64,000 nucleotides of DNA, taken from NCBI GenBank assembly GCA_947474755.1, contig CANJJE010000001.1, positions 124,001 to 188,000 on the forward strand, written 5' to 3'. The position numbers were made by a program, and so were the translations under genes. Shown piece by piece: positions 16,737 through 23,735 of this stretch (positions are counted from its first letter, which is position 1; each line of letters starts with the position of its first letter). The DNA comes from Burkholderiales bacterium (GTDB lineage Bacteria; Pseudomonadota; Gammaproteobacteria; Burkholderiales; Burkholderiaceae_C). A model generated the notes under the pieces. The model was not told the origin of the DNA, ran no database searches, and worked only from the letters and a program-made list of their open reading frames with translations.

Positions 16737-17110
16737 ACACCATCATCCTGCTGCTGACCCTCCTGATTTCGGTGCTGCTCGTCTTGACGCCGCCCGTTGC
16801 CGTCTGGCGCGTGCTCTCGCGGCAAGCCTCAGGACGGGCGGTATGGCTCTATCCCGCGCTGGCGTTGATCGGCCCCTTTGTCGCCGCCTTCGTCTTCGTC
16901 GTCCTGGCGTGGCTCCCGACTTATTCGGGGCAATGCGGCGGCTGGCTTGGCGAGACCTCCCCATGCAGCGGTTTCGGCGAGTACGCGAGCGAAACCATGT
17001 TCTGGGCCGCCATGAGCATGGCCATGCCTGGCCTTCTGGGGATGCTGCTTGGCGCCGCTGTCCTGTTCGTTGTGTTGATCAGGCGCCGCACGTTCCGCCG
17101 GGCTGCGTGA
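16733..17110 (+). CDS. Hypothetical integral membrane protein
   Basis: A 125-residue, very hydrophobic protein with probably three transmembrane helices (IILLLTLLISVLLVLTPPVA; LYPALALIGPFVAAFVFVVL; MAMPGLLGMLLGAAVLFVVL). Between helices 2 and 3 is an extracytoplasmic loop with two Cys (SGQCGG, SPCSGFG) that may form a disulfide. The GTG start overlaps the preceding stop. No family is recognised. It is the middle gene of a three-gene unit. Confidence 0.6.
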   Translation: MNTIILLLTLLISVLLVLTPPVAVWRVLSRQASGRAVWLYPALALIGPFVAAFVFVVLAWLPTYSGQCGGWLGETSPCSGFGEYASETMFWAAMSMAMPGLLGMLLGAAVLFVVLIRRRTFRRAA

Positions 17111-17126
17111 ACAGGGGGCGGCGGAC

Positions 17127-17537
17127 ATGCAAACGCCGTTCTTGCTGATCTGGCATGGGGGCTTCTCGGTGCATTCCGATGCGCTGTCCGAGCCATGGAT
17201 GATGACCAGGACAGCGATGAACAACTTCCGCAACGCGGTCTGCCATGACGGCACAGGGATGACCTGCACCATCGTCGACGTGATCCCGATTCGGGCCGTG
17301 ACGCTGCGCGATCGCATGCTGCCCTGGCGCCAGATTCCGGTTCGGCTTGTGCGACAGCCTGGGCCCGATCTGTCGCTCGCCGATGTGCGCGTCAGGCTGC
17401 TCTCGATCCTGCAGGGAGATAGCGAAATCGCCGATGTCCTGGAGGTGCCGGTCGACCAAGCCATCGCATGGGTTCGCAAGGCGCTCACTCCCGTGGCGCT
17501 GATCGAAGCTGCGAAAGCCATCCTCGGCGCTCGCTGA
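17127..17537 (+). CDS. Hypothetical soluble protein
   Basis: A 136-residue protein that starts 16 bases after the preceding membrane protein gene: MQTPFLLIWHGGFSVHSDAL, then AVTLRDRMLPWRQIPVRLV and ALTPVALIEAAKAILGA. No signal peptide or transmembrane helix is apparent. I do not recognise a family. GGGGCGG upstream could serve as a weak ribosome binding site. Confidence 0.55.
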   Translation: MQTPFLLIWHGGFSVHSDALSEPWMMTRTAMNNFRNAVCHDGTGMTCTIVDVIPIRAVTLRDRMLPWRQIPVRLVRQPGPDLSLADVRVRLLSILQGDSEIADVLEVPVDQAIAWVRKALTPVALIEAAKAILGAR

Positions 17538-17620
17538 ACCTCCGCGAGCTTGACGCTGATGGCCTCAAGCCGGCGCTATCGCTGCCTGCCAAGACAGATT
17601 CAAGCGCACGAGCTGCCGTT

Positions 17621-17680
17621 TTCTGTCGCGTTTGGGGGCCAGGGAGCGGGGGCGAAAAAGGGCGTTTGAAAAGCCTATCC
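17621..17680. repeat. Direct repeat, right copy
   Basis: Second copy of the two-block repeat at 16220-16288, about 80 bases after the last gene of the three-gene cluster. The pair therefore brackets that cluster. The blocks themselves are exact while the spacer between them differs. Confidence 0.7.
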
Positions 17681-17718
17681 CCCTTCTTCCCGGAGCATGC
17701 GATCGGGCGGAGTGGGGC

Positions 17719-18243
17719 TCACACAGGATTCCTCAGGCTTGAGCTGTCGTTCGAGGCTGCATGCACGGGCGGAATGATGGCGGCCATCAACTGCAGGTGC
17801 CCGGTAATGACGCCGCGCTGGGCAATCATTTCGTTGGCAATGTCCTGCACCAACTTGGCTGGACCCTGCAGCAAGACCACTTCCATGATCTGGTTGTGGG
17901 TCAGGTGGACGTGCAATGAACTGATGACTTCGTCGATGTGCGCGTGCTGCAAGTCGGCAAGCTTTTTTTGCAGACCGCGCGTCAGGCGGTCGTAGAGCAA
18001 TGTGAGTGTTCCCACCATCACGTCATTGCCCAGCTTGCGTTTGTGTTCAACCAACTGGTAGTTGACCATGTCGCTGATAGCCTGCGAGCGGCTGCCATAG
18101 CCGCTGCTTTCAACCATATGGTCCAGTTCTGCCAGAACGGAGGGTTGCAGCGAGACGCTGATGCGACTGACCAGTGCACTGCTGTTGGCAGCATCCCGCG
18201 CTGGCTTGATTCCGATCCTGGACGATGCGCCTGATGTTTTCAT
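17719..18243 (-). CDS. NikR-like ribbon-helix-helix regulator without the nickel Cys
   Basis: A 174-residue transcription factor of the NikR family: an N-terminal ribbon-helix-helix (VSRISVSLQPSVLAELDHMV, then YGSRSQAISDMVN) and a C-terminal ACT-type ligand domain. NikR binds Ni(II) through His76, His87, His89 and Cys95 (E. coli numbering). Aligned here, these become His100, His111, His113 and Ile119: three His are kept (LQHAHIDEV, SSLHVHLTHNQ) and the Cys is lost. An N-terminal extension of about 25 residues precedes the DNA-binding part. It is the last gene of the transporter operon, 19 bases after the ATPase gene. I infer a local regulator that senses something other than nickel, or nickel with altered geometry. 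Confidence 0.85.
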   Translation of the reverse strand: MKTSGASSRIGIKPARDAANSSALVSRISVSLQPSVLAELDHMVESSGYGSRSQAISDMVNYQLVEHKRKLGNDVMVGTLTLLYDRLTRGLQKKLADLQHAHIDEVISSLHVHLTHNQIMEVVLLQGPAKLVQDIANEMIAQRGVITGHLQLMAAIIPPVHAASNDSSSLRNPV

Positions 18244-18262
18244 GGAGGCACCTCGCGCGGCT

Positions 18263-19192
18263 TCACAAGTTTTCTACGTTGTCGGCGACATCGGTGAAGC
18301 GGACCATCCTGGGTCTGGCAGCGTCATCGTCCTCCGAATCTGTTTCAACCGGCATGGGCGGATGAATCAAAGCCTCCAACCTGGCCTTCGTGGCCAGGAA
18401 CGCAGCGCTGGAGAACTGGGCGGTCGAGCGTGGCCGGGGCACGGGCACTTCGATCATCTCCACCACCTCGCCAGGATGCGGCTTGAGTACCAGAATCCGA
18501 TCCGCCAGATAGATGGCCTCATCCAGATCATGTGTGATGAAGAAGATGGTCACATCGATGTTGCGCCAGATTTCAAGCAGATGAGTCTGCATGCGGGACC
18601 GGGTTTGCGCGTCTAGTGCGCCAAATGGTTCGTCCATCAAGAGGATGCGCGGTTGGTTCACCAACGCGCGGGCAATAGCCACCCGCTGACGCATGCCCCC
18701 GGACAACTGATGGGGGTAGGAGTCGGCAAACTTGGTAAGCCCCACCATGTCTATCCACAAGCGTGCGTCGCGCTCGGCGCTGTCGTTGCCGACACCACTC
18801 ATTTGCGGTCCGAACATCACGTTGTGTTTGACCGTTAACCACGGGAAAAGGGAATAGCCCTGAAACACCATGCCCCGGTCACGGCCCGGGCCACTGATCG
18901 GTTTGCCGTCTAACAAAACCTCGCCACTGCTTTGGCTTTCAAGCCCTGCCAAGGTTCTGATCAGCGTTGACTTCCCGCAGCCCGACGCGCCAATCACGCA
19001 CACAAACTCACGGCGATGCACCGTGAAGTTGATGTTGCGCAGAGCCTCGGTTTCACCTTGCGCGGTGGCATAGCGCTTACTCAAGTCGCGTACTTCAAGG
19101 ATGACTTCGCGCTGCTTGATGCGGGCAAACCTTTCACGAACCTCAGGTGATTGGTCCAGATAGTTTTGGTTATCGACCGTGTTGTTTGACAC
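18263..19192 (-). CDS. ABC transporter ATP-binding protein, nitrate/taurine/urea type
   Basis: A 309-residue cytoplasmic ATPase that powers the adjacent permease. It carries Walker [17 protein letters not shown], the Q-loop ([11 protein letters not shown]), signature [15 protein letters not shown], Walker [13 protein letters not shown] and the switch [12 protein letters not shown]. This is the TauB/SsuB/NrtD group. About 40 extra residues precede the usual start ([20 protein letters not shown]), and an acidic tail follows, features seen in ATPases of the urea-carboxylase-associated transporters. The spacing to the permease gene is 18 bases. Confidence 0.92.
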   Translation of the reverse strand: MSNNTVDNQNYLDQSPEVRERFARIKQREVILEVRDLSKRYATAQGETEALRNINFTVHRREFVCVIGASGCGKSTLIRTLAGLESQSSGEVLLDGKPISGPGRDRGMVFQGYSLFPWLTVKHNVMFGPQMSGVGNDSAERDARLWIDMVGLTKFADSYPHQLSGGMRQRVAIARALVNQPRILLMDEPFGALDAQTRSRMQTHLLEIWRNIDVTIFFITHDLDEAIYLADRILVLKPHPGEVVEMIEVPVPRPRSTAQFSSAAFLATKARLEALIHPPMPVETDSEDDDAARPRMVRFTDVADNVENL

Positions 19193-19210
19193 GCGGGTGA
19201 ACTCCGGAAT

Positions 19211-20176
19211 TCAGGCGCGCTTCTGGGTTAAATCCCAGGGGAAAAGTTTGCGACCCAGGCGCGCCAGCAGCAAGTCGCTTCCAAAACCGATGATGCCGAT
19301 GATGACGATCGCTGCGTACACGTTGTCAAAGTTTTGATAACGCGCCTGTTGGGTGATGAACCATGTAATGCCAGAGCTGATGCCTATCAACTCCGCAACA
19401 ATCAGATACGTCCAAGCCCAGCCCAGCAGAATGCGCTGGTCGCGATACAGGTCAGGCAATATGCCGGGCAAAACGACTTTCGTAATCAGGCGAGGTCCGC
19501 GCGTGCCAAGTGTGCGAGCCGCTTCGATGATGGTGGCGTCCAATTTGCGCGTCGTGTTGCAGACAATGAGAACCTGCTGGAAGAGGGTGCCAATCACGAT
19601 GATGGCAATTTTGGGACCATCGTAGATGCCCAGAATGGCCACCGCCAAAGAACCAAACACCGGCGCCGGCAAGTACCGAAAGAATTCAATGAATGGCTCG
19701 CTCAGTTTGGCGAGCGTCCCATAGGTTCCGCAAAGAATTCCCAATGGAATGCCCACCGCAGATGAGATGACAAAGCCCCAGAAAATAATCTGAATGCTGT
19801 GCCACAGGCTCTGGTGCAGCCAAGGGCCATCTTTTTGGGCCGGTGGCGTTATGAAAGCGGTATACAGCGCCTTGGCCACTTCGTGGGGTGCGGGCAGATA
19901 AATCGGGTTGGCGGGTACTCCTGTGGGCAGGGCCAGTCCCTGTTGCTTCGCTTGTTCGTGCTGTTCCTTGAACTCTGTCTTGTCGACCAGCATCCCGGAC
20001 TGGAAGTAGTCCACACCACCCGGCTCTGCAATCAGCACCTTTGGGTGCCAGATAAACGGCACATAGCTCACCAGACACCAGATCAGAACAGGCAGCAGAA
20101 ACGAGCCGATGGTGAACACGAATCGTCGCTGTTCCTCAGTGACGTTACCGCGTAACCATTGAGTGATCGTGCTCAT
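19211..20176 (-). CDS. ABC transporter permease, urea-carboxylase-associated type
   Basis: A 321-residue inner-membrane permease of the TauC/SsuC superfamily. It has an N-terminal helix (GSFLLPVLIWCLVSYVPFIW), a long periplasmic insert of about 60 residues (HPKVLIAEPGGVDYFQSG through NPIYLPAPHEVAKAL), then five or more helices with the EAA loop (EAARTLGTRGPRLITKVVLP). The insert is typical of permeases next to urea/guanidine carboxylase genes and not of plain TauC. It is the second gene of the operon, 39 bases after the binding protein. Confidence 0.88.
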   Translation of the reverse strand: MSTITQWLRGNVTEEQRRFVFTIGSFLLPVLIWCLVSYVPFIWHPKVLIAEPGGVDYFQSGMLVDKTEFKEQHEQAKQQGLALPTGVPANPIYLPAPHEVAKALYTAFITPPAQKDGPWLHQSLWHSIQIIFWGFVISSAVGIPLGILCGTYGTLAKLSEPFIEFFRYLPAPVFGSLAVAILGIYDGPKIAIIVIGTLFQQVLIVCNTTRKLDATIIEAARTLGTRGPRLITKVVLPGILPDLYRDQRILLGWAWTYLIVAELIGISSGITWFITQQARYQNFDNVYAAIVIIGIIGFGSDLLLARLGRKLFPWDLTQKRA

Positions 20177-20215
20177 TGCTGCTGCGCTCCAAGCCGTGGC
20201 AGGCTTGGTGGAAAA

Positions 20216-21217
20216 CTACTTTGCGCTATAGAAAGTGGGGTCGAAGTAGTTGTCTGTTTTTTCCGGCGCAGCGTATACCTTCTGTGTCACGTTGAAGTCA
20301 TTGACGAACTTCGTCGAGCCGTACAACGAGCCAAAACCAGCCCCGTTGGCATAGACCTTTTTGCCGTTTTCAAGGCTGAGCAGATGGGTTCCCTTGAGCA
20401 AAGGCAAATAGTCCCCAACACTCACGCCGGACCGTGCCGCCATGATCTTGACCGCATCGGGTTGGGTCTTGGGGTCATTGATGTAGGCCACCACCTTGTC
20501 CCAGACTTTGAGCACCTTGAGCCAGTCAGCACGGCGGGTCTTGGCGCTGGCAGGGGTGGCAACAAAAACGTCGTAGATCAGGCCGGGTTCGTCGGCCGAT
20601 GTGTAGATTGCACGCGAACCTGGAACGCCTTTCAATGCCTCGCCAGCAACGGGTTGCCATACGCCGATGGCTGCGACATCAGCGGAGGCAAACACTTGCG
20701 GCAGTTCGTTCGTCTTGGCATTGACCAAGGTCACATCACTGCCCTTCAGGCCGGCTTTCGTCAGCGCGTTGACGATCAGAAGGTGGTCAACAAGGCCCAC
20801 TTCAACGGCGATCTTCTTGCCTTTCAGATCTTTGACGGACTTGATGCCCGGCTTGGCCACAAGCATGTCGTTGCCGCTGGAGTAGTCCGTAATCAAAACC
20901 ACGGTGCCCTTGGCCCCACCCGAGCCCATGACCAGCATGTCGCCGTTAGTCACGCCGACGGCATCAAGCTTGCCAGCGGCATACGCATCCATGGATGCAG
21001 AGTAGTCAAACCATTCAAATTTGACGTCTACGCCGGCTTCCTTGAACCACCCTTTGTCAATCGCCACCTGCCAGGCCACAAAGCCCGGCCAGTCGCTGTA
21101 GCCGATCCTGAGTGCGGATTCGGCCTGTGCGCCCAGGGCGCCACAAGCAAGCACGGCCGGCACCAGCACTTTTTTCACTAAATGCTGCAGGGTGGATGTC
21201 AATGGATTCAGATTCAC
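20216..21217 (-). CDS. ABC transporter substrate-binding protein, urea-carboxylase-region type
   Basis: A 333-residue periplasmic binding protein with a signal peptide (LVKKVLVPAVLACGALGAQA) and the family sequence RIGYSDWPGFVAWQVAIDKG, WFKEAGVDVKFEWFDYSASM, LDAVGVTNGDML, SSGNDMLVAKPGIKSVKDLK and GKKIAVEVGLVDHLL. This closely follows the binding proteins of urea-carboxylase/guanidine loci (TIGR03427-like), which carry small nitrogen compounds. No carboxylase or hydrolase gene is present here, so the substrate is open. Translation starts at a GTG at 21217 with AAAGGA upstream. It is the first gene of a four-gene operon and lies divergent to the oxygenase gene. Confidence 0.88.
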   Translation of the reverse strand: MNLNPLTSTLQHLVKKVLVPAVLACGALGAQAESALRIGYSDWPGFVAWQVAIDKGWFKEAGVDVKFEWFDYSASMDAYAAGKLDAVGVTNGDMLVMGSGGAKGTVVLITDYSSGNDMLVAKPGIKSVKDLKGKKIAVEVGLVDHLLIVNALTKAGLKGSDVTLVNAKTNELPQVFASADVAAIGVWQPVAGEALKGVPGSRAIYTSADEPGLIYDVFVATPASAKTRRADWLKVLKVWDKVVAYINDPKTQPDAVKIMAARSGVSVGDYLPLLKGTHLLSLENGKKVYANGAGFGSLYGSTKFVNDFNVTQKVYAAPEKTDNYFDPTFYSAK

Positions 21218-21242
21218 GGCGAGTTCCTTTAACGGGTTGCAG

Positions 21243-21268
21243 TATTACCAAAACGATCGAACGTAATA
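21243..21268. promoter_or_regulatory. Candidate operator (TATTAC-N14-GTAATA)
   Basis: Perfect 6-base arms TATTAC (21243-21248) and GTAATA (21263-21268), 14 bases apart, lying 26 bases before the GTG start of the binding-protein gene. On the minus strand the proximal arm reads as TAATAC, a plausible -10 element, with TTATTA 16 bases before it. NikR proteins bind spaced palindromes (GTATGA-N16-TCATAC in E. coli), so a similar spaced dyad next to a NikR-like gene is suggestive. The link to that regulator is inference. Confidence 0.5.
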
Positions 21269-21537
21269 ACTATCAACCTTTCAGCATGAATCGAGCCAAC
21301 CAAAAAAATGGGCTAAGTCTCTGCTGATCAAGGAGTTTTTGGATTCTGTGTAGCGCCGCGGTCACAATTCTTTCGCTCGCAGTTGGTGCGCCATTGGCAC
21401 TGCGCACTGACCTAGTGCCCGCCTGTTTCGAATTGCGCTGGGGCGGCTTGCTCCATTGAACCTCGAGACCCTCATGGCCCATGGTGCGAGTGGCACTCCG
21501 TGGTGCCCGAGCCTATGGCATGGTGATTGCGTGATTC

Positions 21538-21561
21538 GGGAACTCGTTCACTGGAGTTCCC
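21538..21561 (+). promoter_or_regulatory. Hairpin covering the oxygenase ribosome binding site
   Basis: GGGAACTC (21538-21545) and GAGTTCCC (21554-21561) form a perfect 8-bp stem with an 8-base loop. The right arm contains most of the GGAG ribosome binding site and ends exactly before the TTG start at 21562. In the transcript this would hide the site, and could allow translational control or be an operator dyad in DNA. Confidence 0.5.
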
Positions 21562-22677
21562 TTGCAGCAGACGCCCCTCAACCCATCGGCGGCTTCAATG
21601 CTTGATCAGCCGAGACGACAGCACGCCGCCTTCCAGCAATTGCCGCTGGTTGACATCTCGCTACTCTTTTCGACAGACGCTGCTGAACGCCAGAAGGCTG
21701 CGCAGGCCTTGGGTCAGGCGGCCCGCGATGCGGGATTCCTGTATGTGGTGGGGCACAAAGTGCCTGCCGTCTTGATCGAAAACCTCAAGGCCACGACGCA
21801 AGCGTATTTCGCGCAGTCGCACTCCCAGAAGATGGCCGACTACATCGGAGAATCGCACAACCACAGCGGGTTTGTGCCCGAAGGTGAAGAGCAGTACCAC
21901 GGTGCTAAGCCGGACCTCAAAGAGTCGTACGACGTCGGCTTTGACTTTGACAGCGCTGGGCTATACCCGGACAGGCATCGCCCGATGCTTGGACCTAACC
22001 GGTGGACCAGGTTTCCTGGCTTCAAGGCCGACGTCAAAGCCTATTACGACGCCATGTTCGCGCTGAGCAATGTGCTCTTTCGAGGCTTTGCCATGGCGTT
22101 GGGCCTGCCGGAACACCACTTCGCCCAATACATCTCTTCCCCGCCCAGCCAGCTTCGTTTGGTGCACTACCCTTTCAACCCGGAATCTCCAGCAGGGCGC
22201 CCTGGAATTGGCGCACACACGGATTACGAGTGCTTCACCATTCTTCTGCCGACGGCGGACGGTCTGGAGGTGCAAAACGGCGCTGGCGAGTGGATAGATG
22301 TACCTGTGGTCGAAGGTGCGTTCGTCATCAACATTGGCGACATGTTGGAAGTCATGAGCAACGGGCAGTACGTGGCGACCATGCACCGTGTGCGCAAGGT
22401 GCAACAAGAGCGATATGCCTTTCCATTTTTTTGCGCCTGCGATTACGACACCGTCATCGCACCTATCTCGGGGCTGTCGGGCGCCGGTTCGACTGGTAAC
22501 TACGAACCTATGGTGTGTGGCGAGCATCTTTACGCCCAGACGATTCAAACCTTTTCGTACTTGAAGCAGCGTCTGGCGCAGGGCCAGCTGACCCTGCCCA
22601 AGGGCGCCAAGGGGCTATCGTCCTTTGGTCCTAAATCGGATGAGGTGGCGGCACTCGAAACGCGAGGACGCGAATGA
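21562..22677 (+). CDS. 2-oxoglutarate/Fe(II) oxygenase, isopenicillin-N-synthase fold
   Basis: A 371-residue cytosolic non-haem iron oxygenase. The N-terminal DIOX_N part reads LPLVDISLLFSTDAAERQKA and AARDAGFLYVVGHKVP; the catalytic barrel has the iron triad His219-x-Asp221 (GAHTDYECFTILLP) and His275 (ATMHRVRK). The 2-oxoglutarate Arg284 is kept, but the usual RxS pair is RYA here (Ala286). Substrate is unknown; co-localisation with a urea/guanidine-type transporter suggests a small nitrogen compound or amino-acid derivative. TTG at 21562 has GGAG five bases before it; an ATG at 21598 would remove 12 residues. The next gene overlaps by four bases (ATGA). Confidence 0.85.
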   Translation: MQQTPLNPSAASMLDQPRRQHAAFQQLPLVDISLLFSTDAAERQKAAQALGQAARDAGFLYVVGHKVPAVLIENLKATTQAYFAQSHSQKMADYIGESHNHSGFVPEGEEQYHGAKPDLKESYDVGFDFDSAGLYPDRHRPMLGPNRWTRFPGFKADVKAYYDAMFALSNVLFRGFAMALGLPEHHFAQYISSPPSQLRLVHYPFNPESPAGRPGIGAHTDYECFTILLPTADGLEVQNGAGEWIDVPVVEGAFVINIGDMLEVMSNGQYVATMHRVRKVQQERYAFPFFCACDYDTVIAPISGLSGAGSTGNYEPMVCGEHLYAQTIQTFSYLKQRLAQGQLTLPKGAKGLSSFGPKSDEVAALETRGRE

Positions 22678-23630
22678 CACTTCAAGAACTTCTGGCCCAG
22701 CACGCGCAGCGCGCCACCAGCAGCGTGCCTGACTGGATGCTTGGTTTCTTCAAGCGATATTCGATCAGCTTTGCCAATGGCACGACCGACTTGCATACTC
22801 ATGTGTGCTGGTTGCAGAGCCGCAACTTCACCATCGACTTGCGGCTGCCACTCGCTGCTGATCAGGCGCCGGCCAAGCCGTTAGACGAGTTAACAGCCGC
22901 CGAATTGGGCGTGTTGGCCAACAACGAAGGCTGGGCGGCCCGATCCGATTGGGACGGCGTTGCTTTGAGCTGGCGACCCACCGACGTCTCATTGCAACTC
23001 CATAACCGGTGGCCGGAGCCTGCAATTCTGAAGCGTATTGGCAATTGCATGGTCGAGTTCTGCGAAAGCGACGCGTATGTAGAAGACTGGCGCTTGCAAC
23101 CTTCCAGGCCCGGGCCTCTGATTGGGCTGCAGCTGATTGAAGAACGTGAAGTCGCCACCGGCACGGTCCGCCACCGCGGTGGCGGATTGATCGTCTGCGG
23201 CGACTACGCCGCGCTGGTTTTGGGCCGAAGTGCGCCCATCGAGACGGGTGATGATGTGCCCCTCAAGACCTTGGTTGCTCAGGCGGGCAGCAGCGTCAAG
23301 CGTTTGCAGCAGCTTTTCAACTTTGAAACCTCTGTGGCACACGGCTCGCTGTCAACAGGCTTTGGCGTGATGCTGTCCACGCAGCCCGCTCGCCTTGGCC
23401 AGCCACTGTTTCCTCTCAACGGCTTCGAGTACGTCCCCGCCAACAATGTGGTGCACCAACTGTTCGATGTGGGGGGCATGCAAGTCGAACGCACCTTCTC
23501 CATCGACACGCTGGAGCCGAACGTATCGTTTGATCAAACGACTTGCTTTTCTTCGTCCGCTTTGCAGTGGTTTGAGAAAGAGTCGCCGACGTTGGATCGC
23601 TACACAGCGCCCCTGTACAAGAACCTGTAG
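22674..23630 (+). CDS. Uncharacterised partner of the oxygenase
   Basis: A 318-residue soluble protein, translationally coupled to the oxygenase. It shows no signal peptide or transmembrane helix. Distinctive stretches are VPDWMLGFFKRYSISFANGT, THVCWLQSRNFTIDLRLP, CMVEFCESDAYVEDWRLQ, PGPLIGLQLIEERE, HRGGGLIVCGDYAALVLGR and NNVVHQLFDVGGMQVERTF. The alternation of short strands suggests a beta-rich fold, perhaps a calycin-like barrel pair, but this is a guess. I do not recognise a family. Coupling implies it acts with the oxygenase on the same substrate, either as a second enzyme or a binding partner. Confidence 0.75.
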   Translation: MTLQELLAQHAQRATSSVPDWMLGFFKRYSISFANGTTDLHTHVCWLQSRNFTIDLRLPLAADQAPAKPLDELTAAELGVLANNEGWAARSDWDGVALSWRPTDVSLQLHNRWPEPAILKRIGNCMVEFCESDAYVEDWRLQPSRPGPLIGLQLIEEREVATGTVRHRGGGLIVCGDYAALVLGRSAPIETGDDVPLKTLVAQAGSSVKRLQQLFNFETSVAHGSLSTGFGVMLSTQPARLGQPLFPLNGFEYVPANNVVHQLFDVGGMQVERTFSIDTLEPNVSFDQTTCFSSSALQWFEKESPTLDRYTAPLYKNL

Positions 23631-23735
23631 ATCTGGACTTTGTCCGCTGGCAGGTCAGGACGGCGATTCGGGTAACCTCGTCGCCATGGATTCCCGCGAT
23701 ATGTCGCCACGCTGCTCTCGACCGGAGTTCTGGTC

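Larger units (their letters stand above)
21218..21561. other. Divergent regulatory region of the transporter and oxygenase operons
   Basis: A 344-base spacer between two head-to-head operons. It holds a perfect inverted repeat near the transporter side (21243-21268), two smaller hairpins built on GGCAC/GTGCC words (around 21393-21417 and 21492-21507) and a hairpin immediately before the oxygenase start (21538-21561). I looked for a guanidine or related riboswitch core and did not recognise one. Confidence 0.55.

Noticed and set aside
21218-21561. Guanidine or other riboswitch upstream of the transporter or oxygenase
   Set aside because: The transporter type suggested it, but I could not find the conserved core of the guanidine classes, only simple hairpins.
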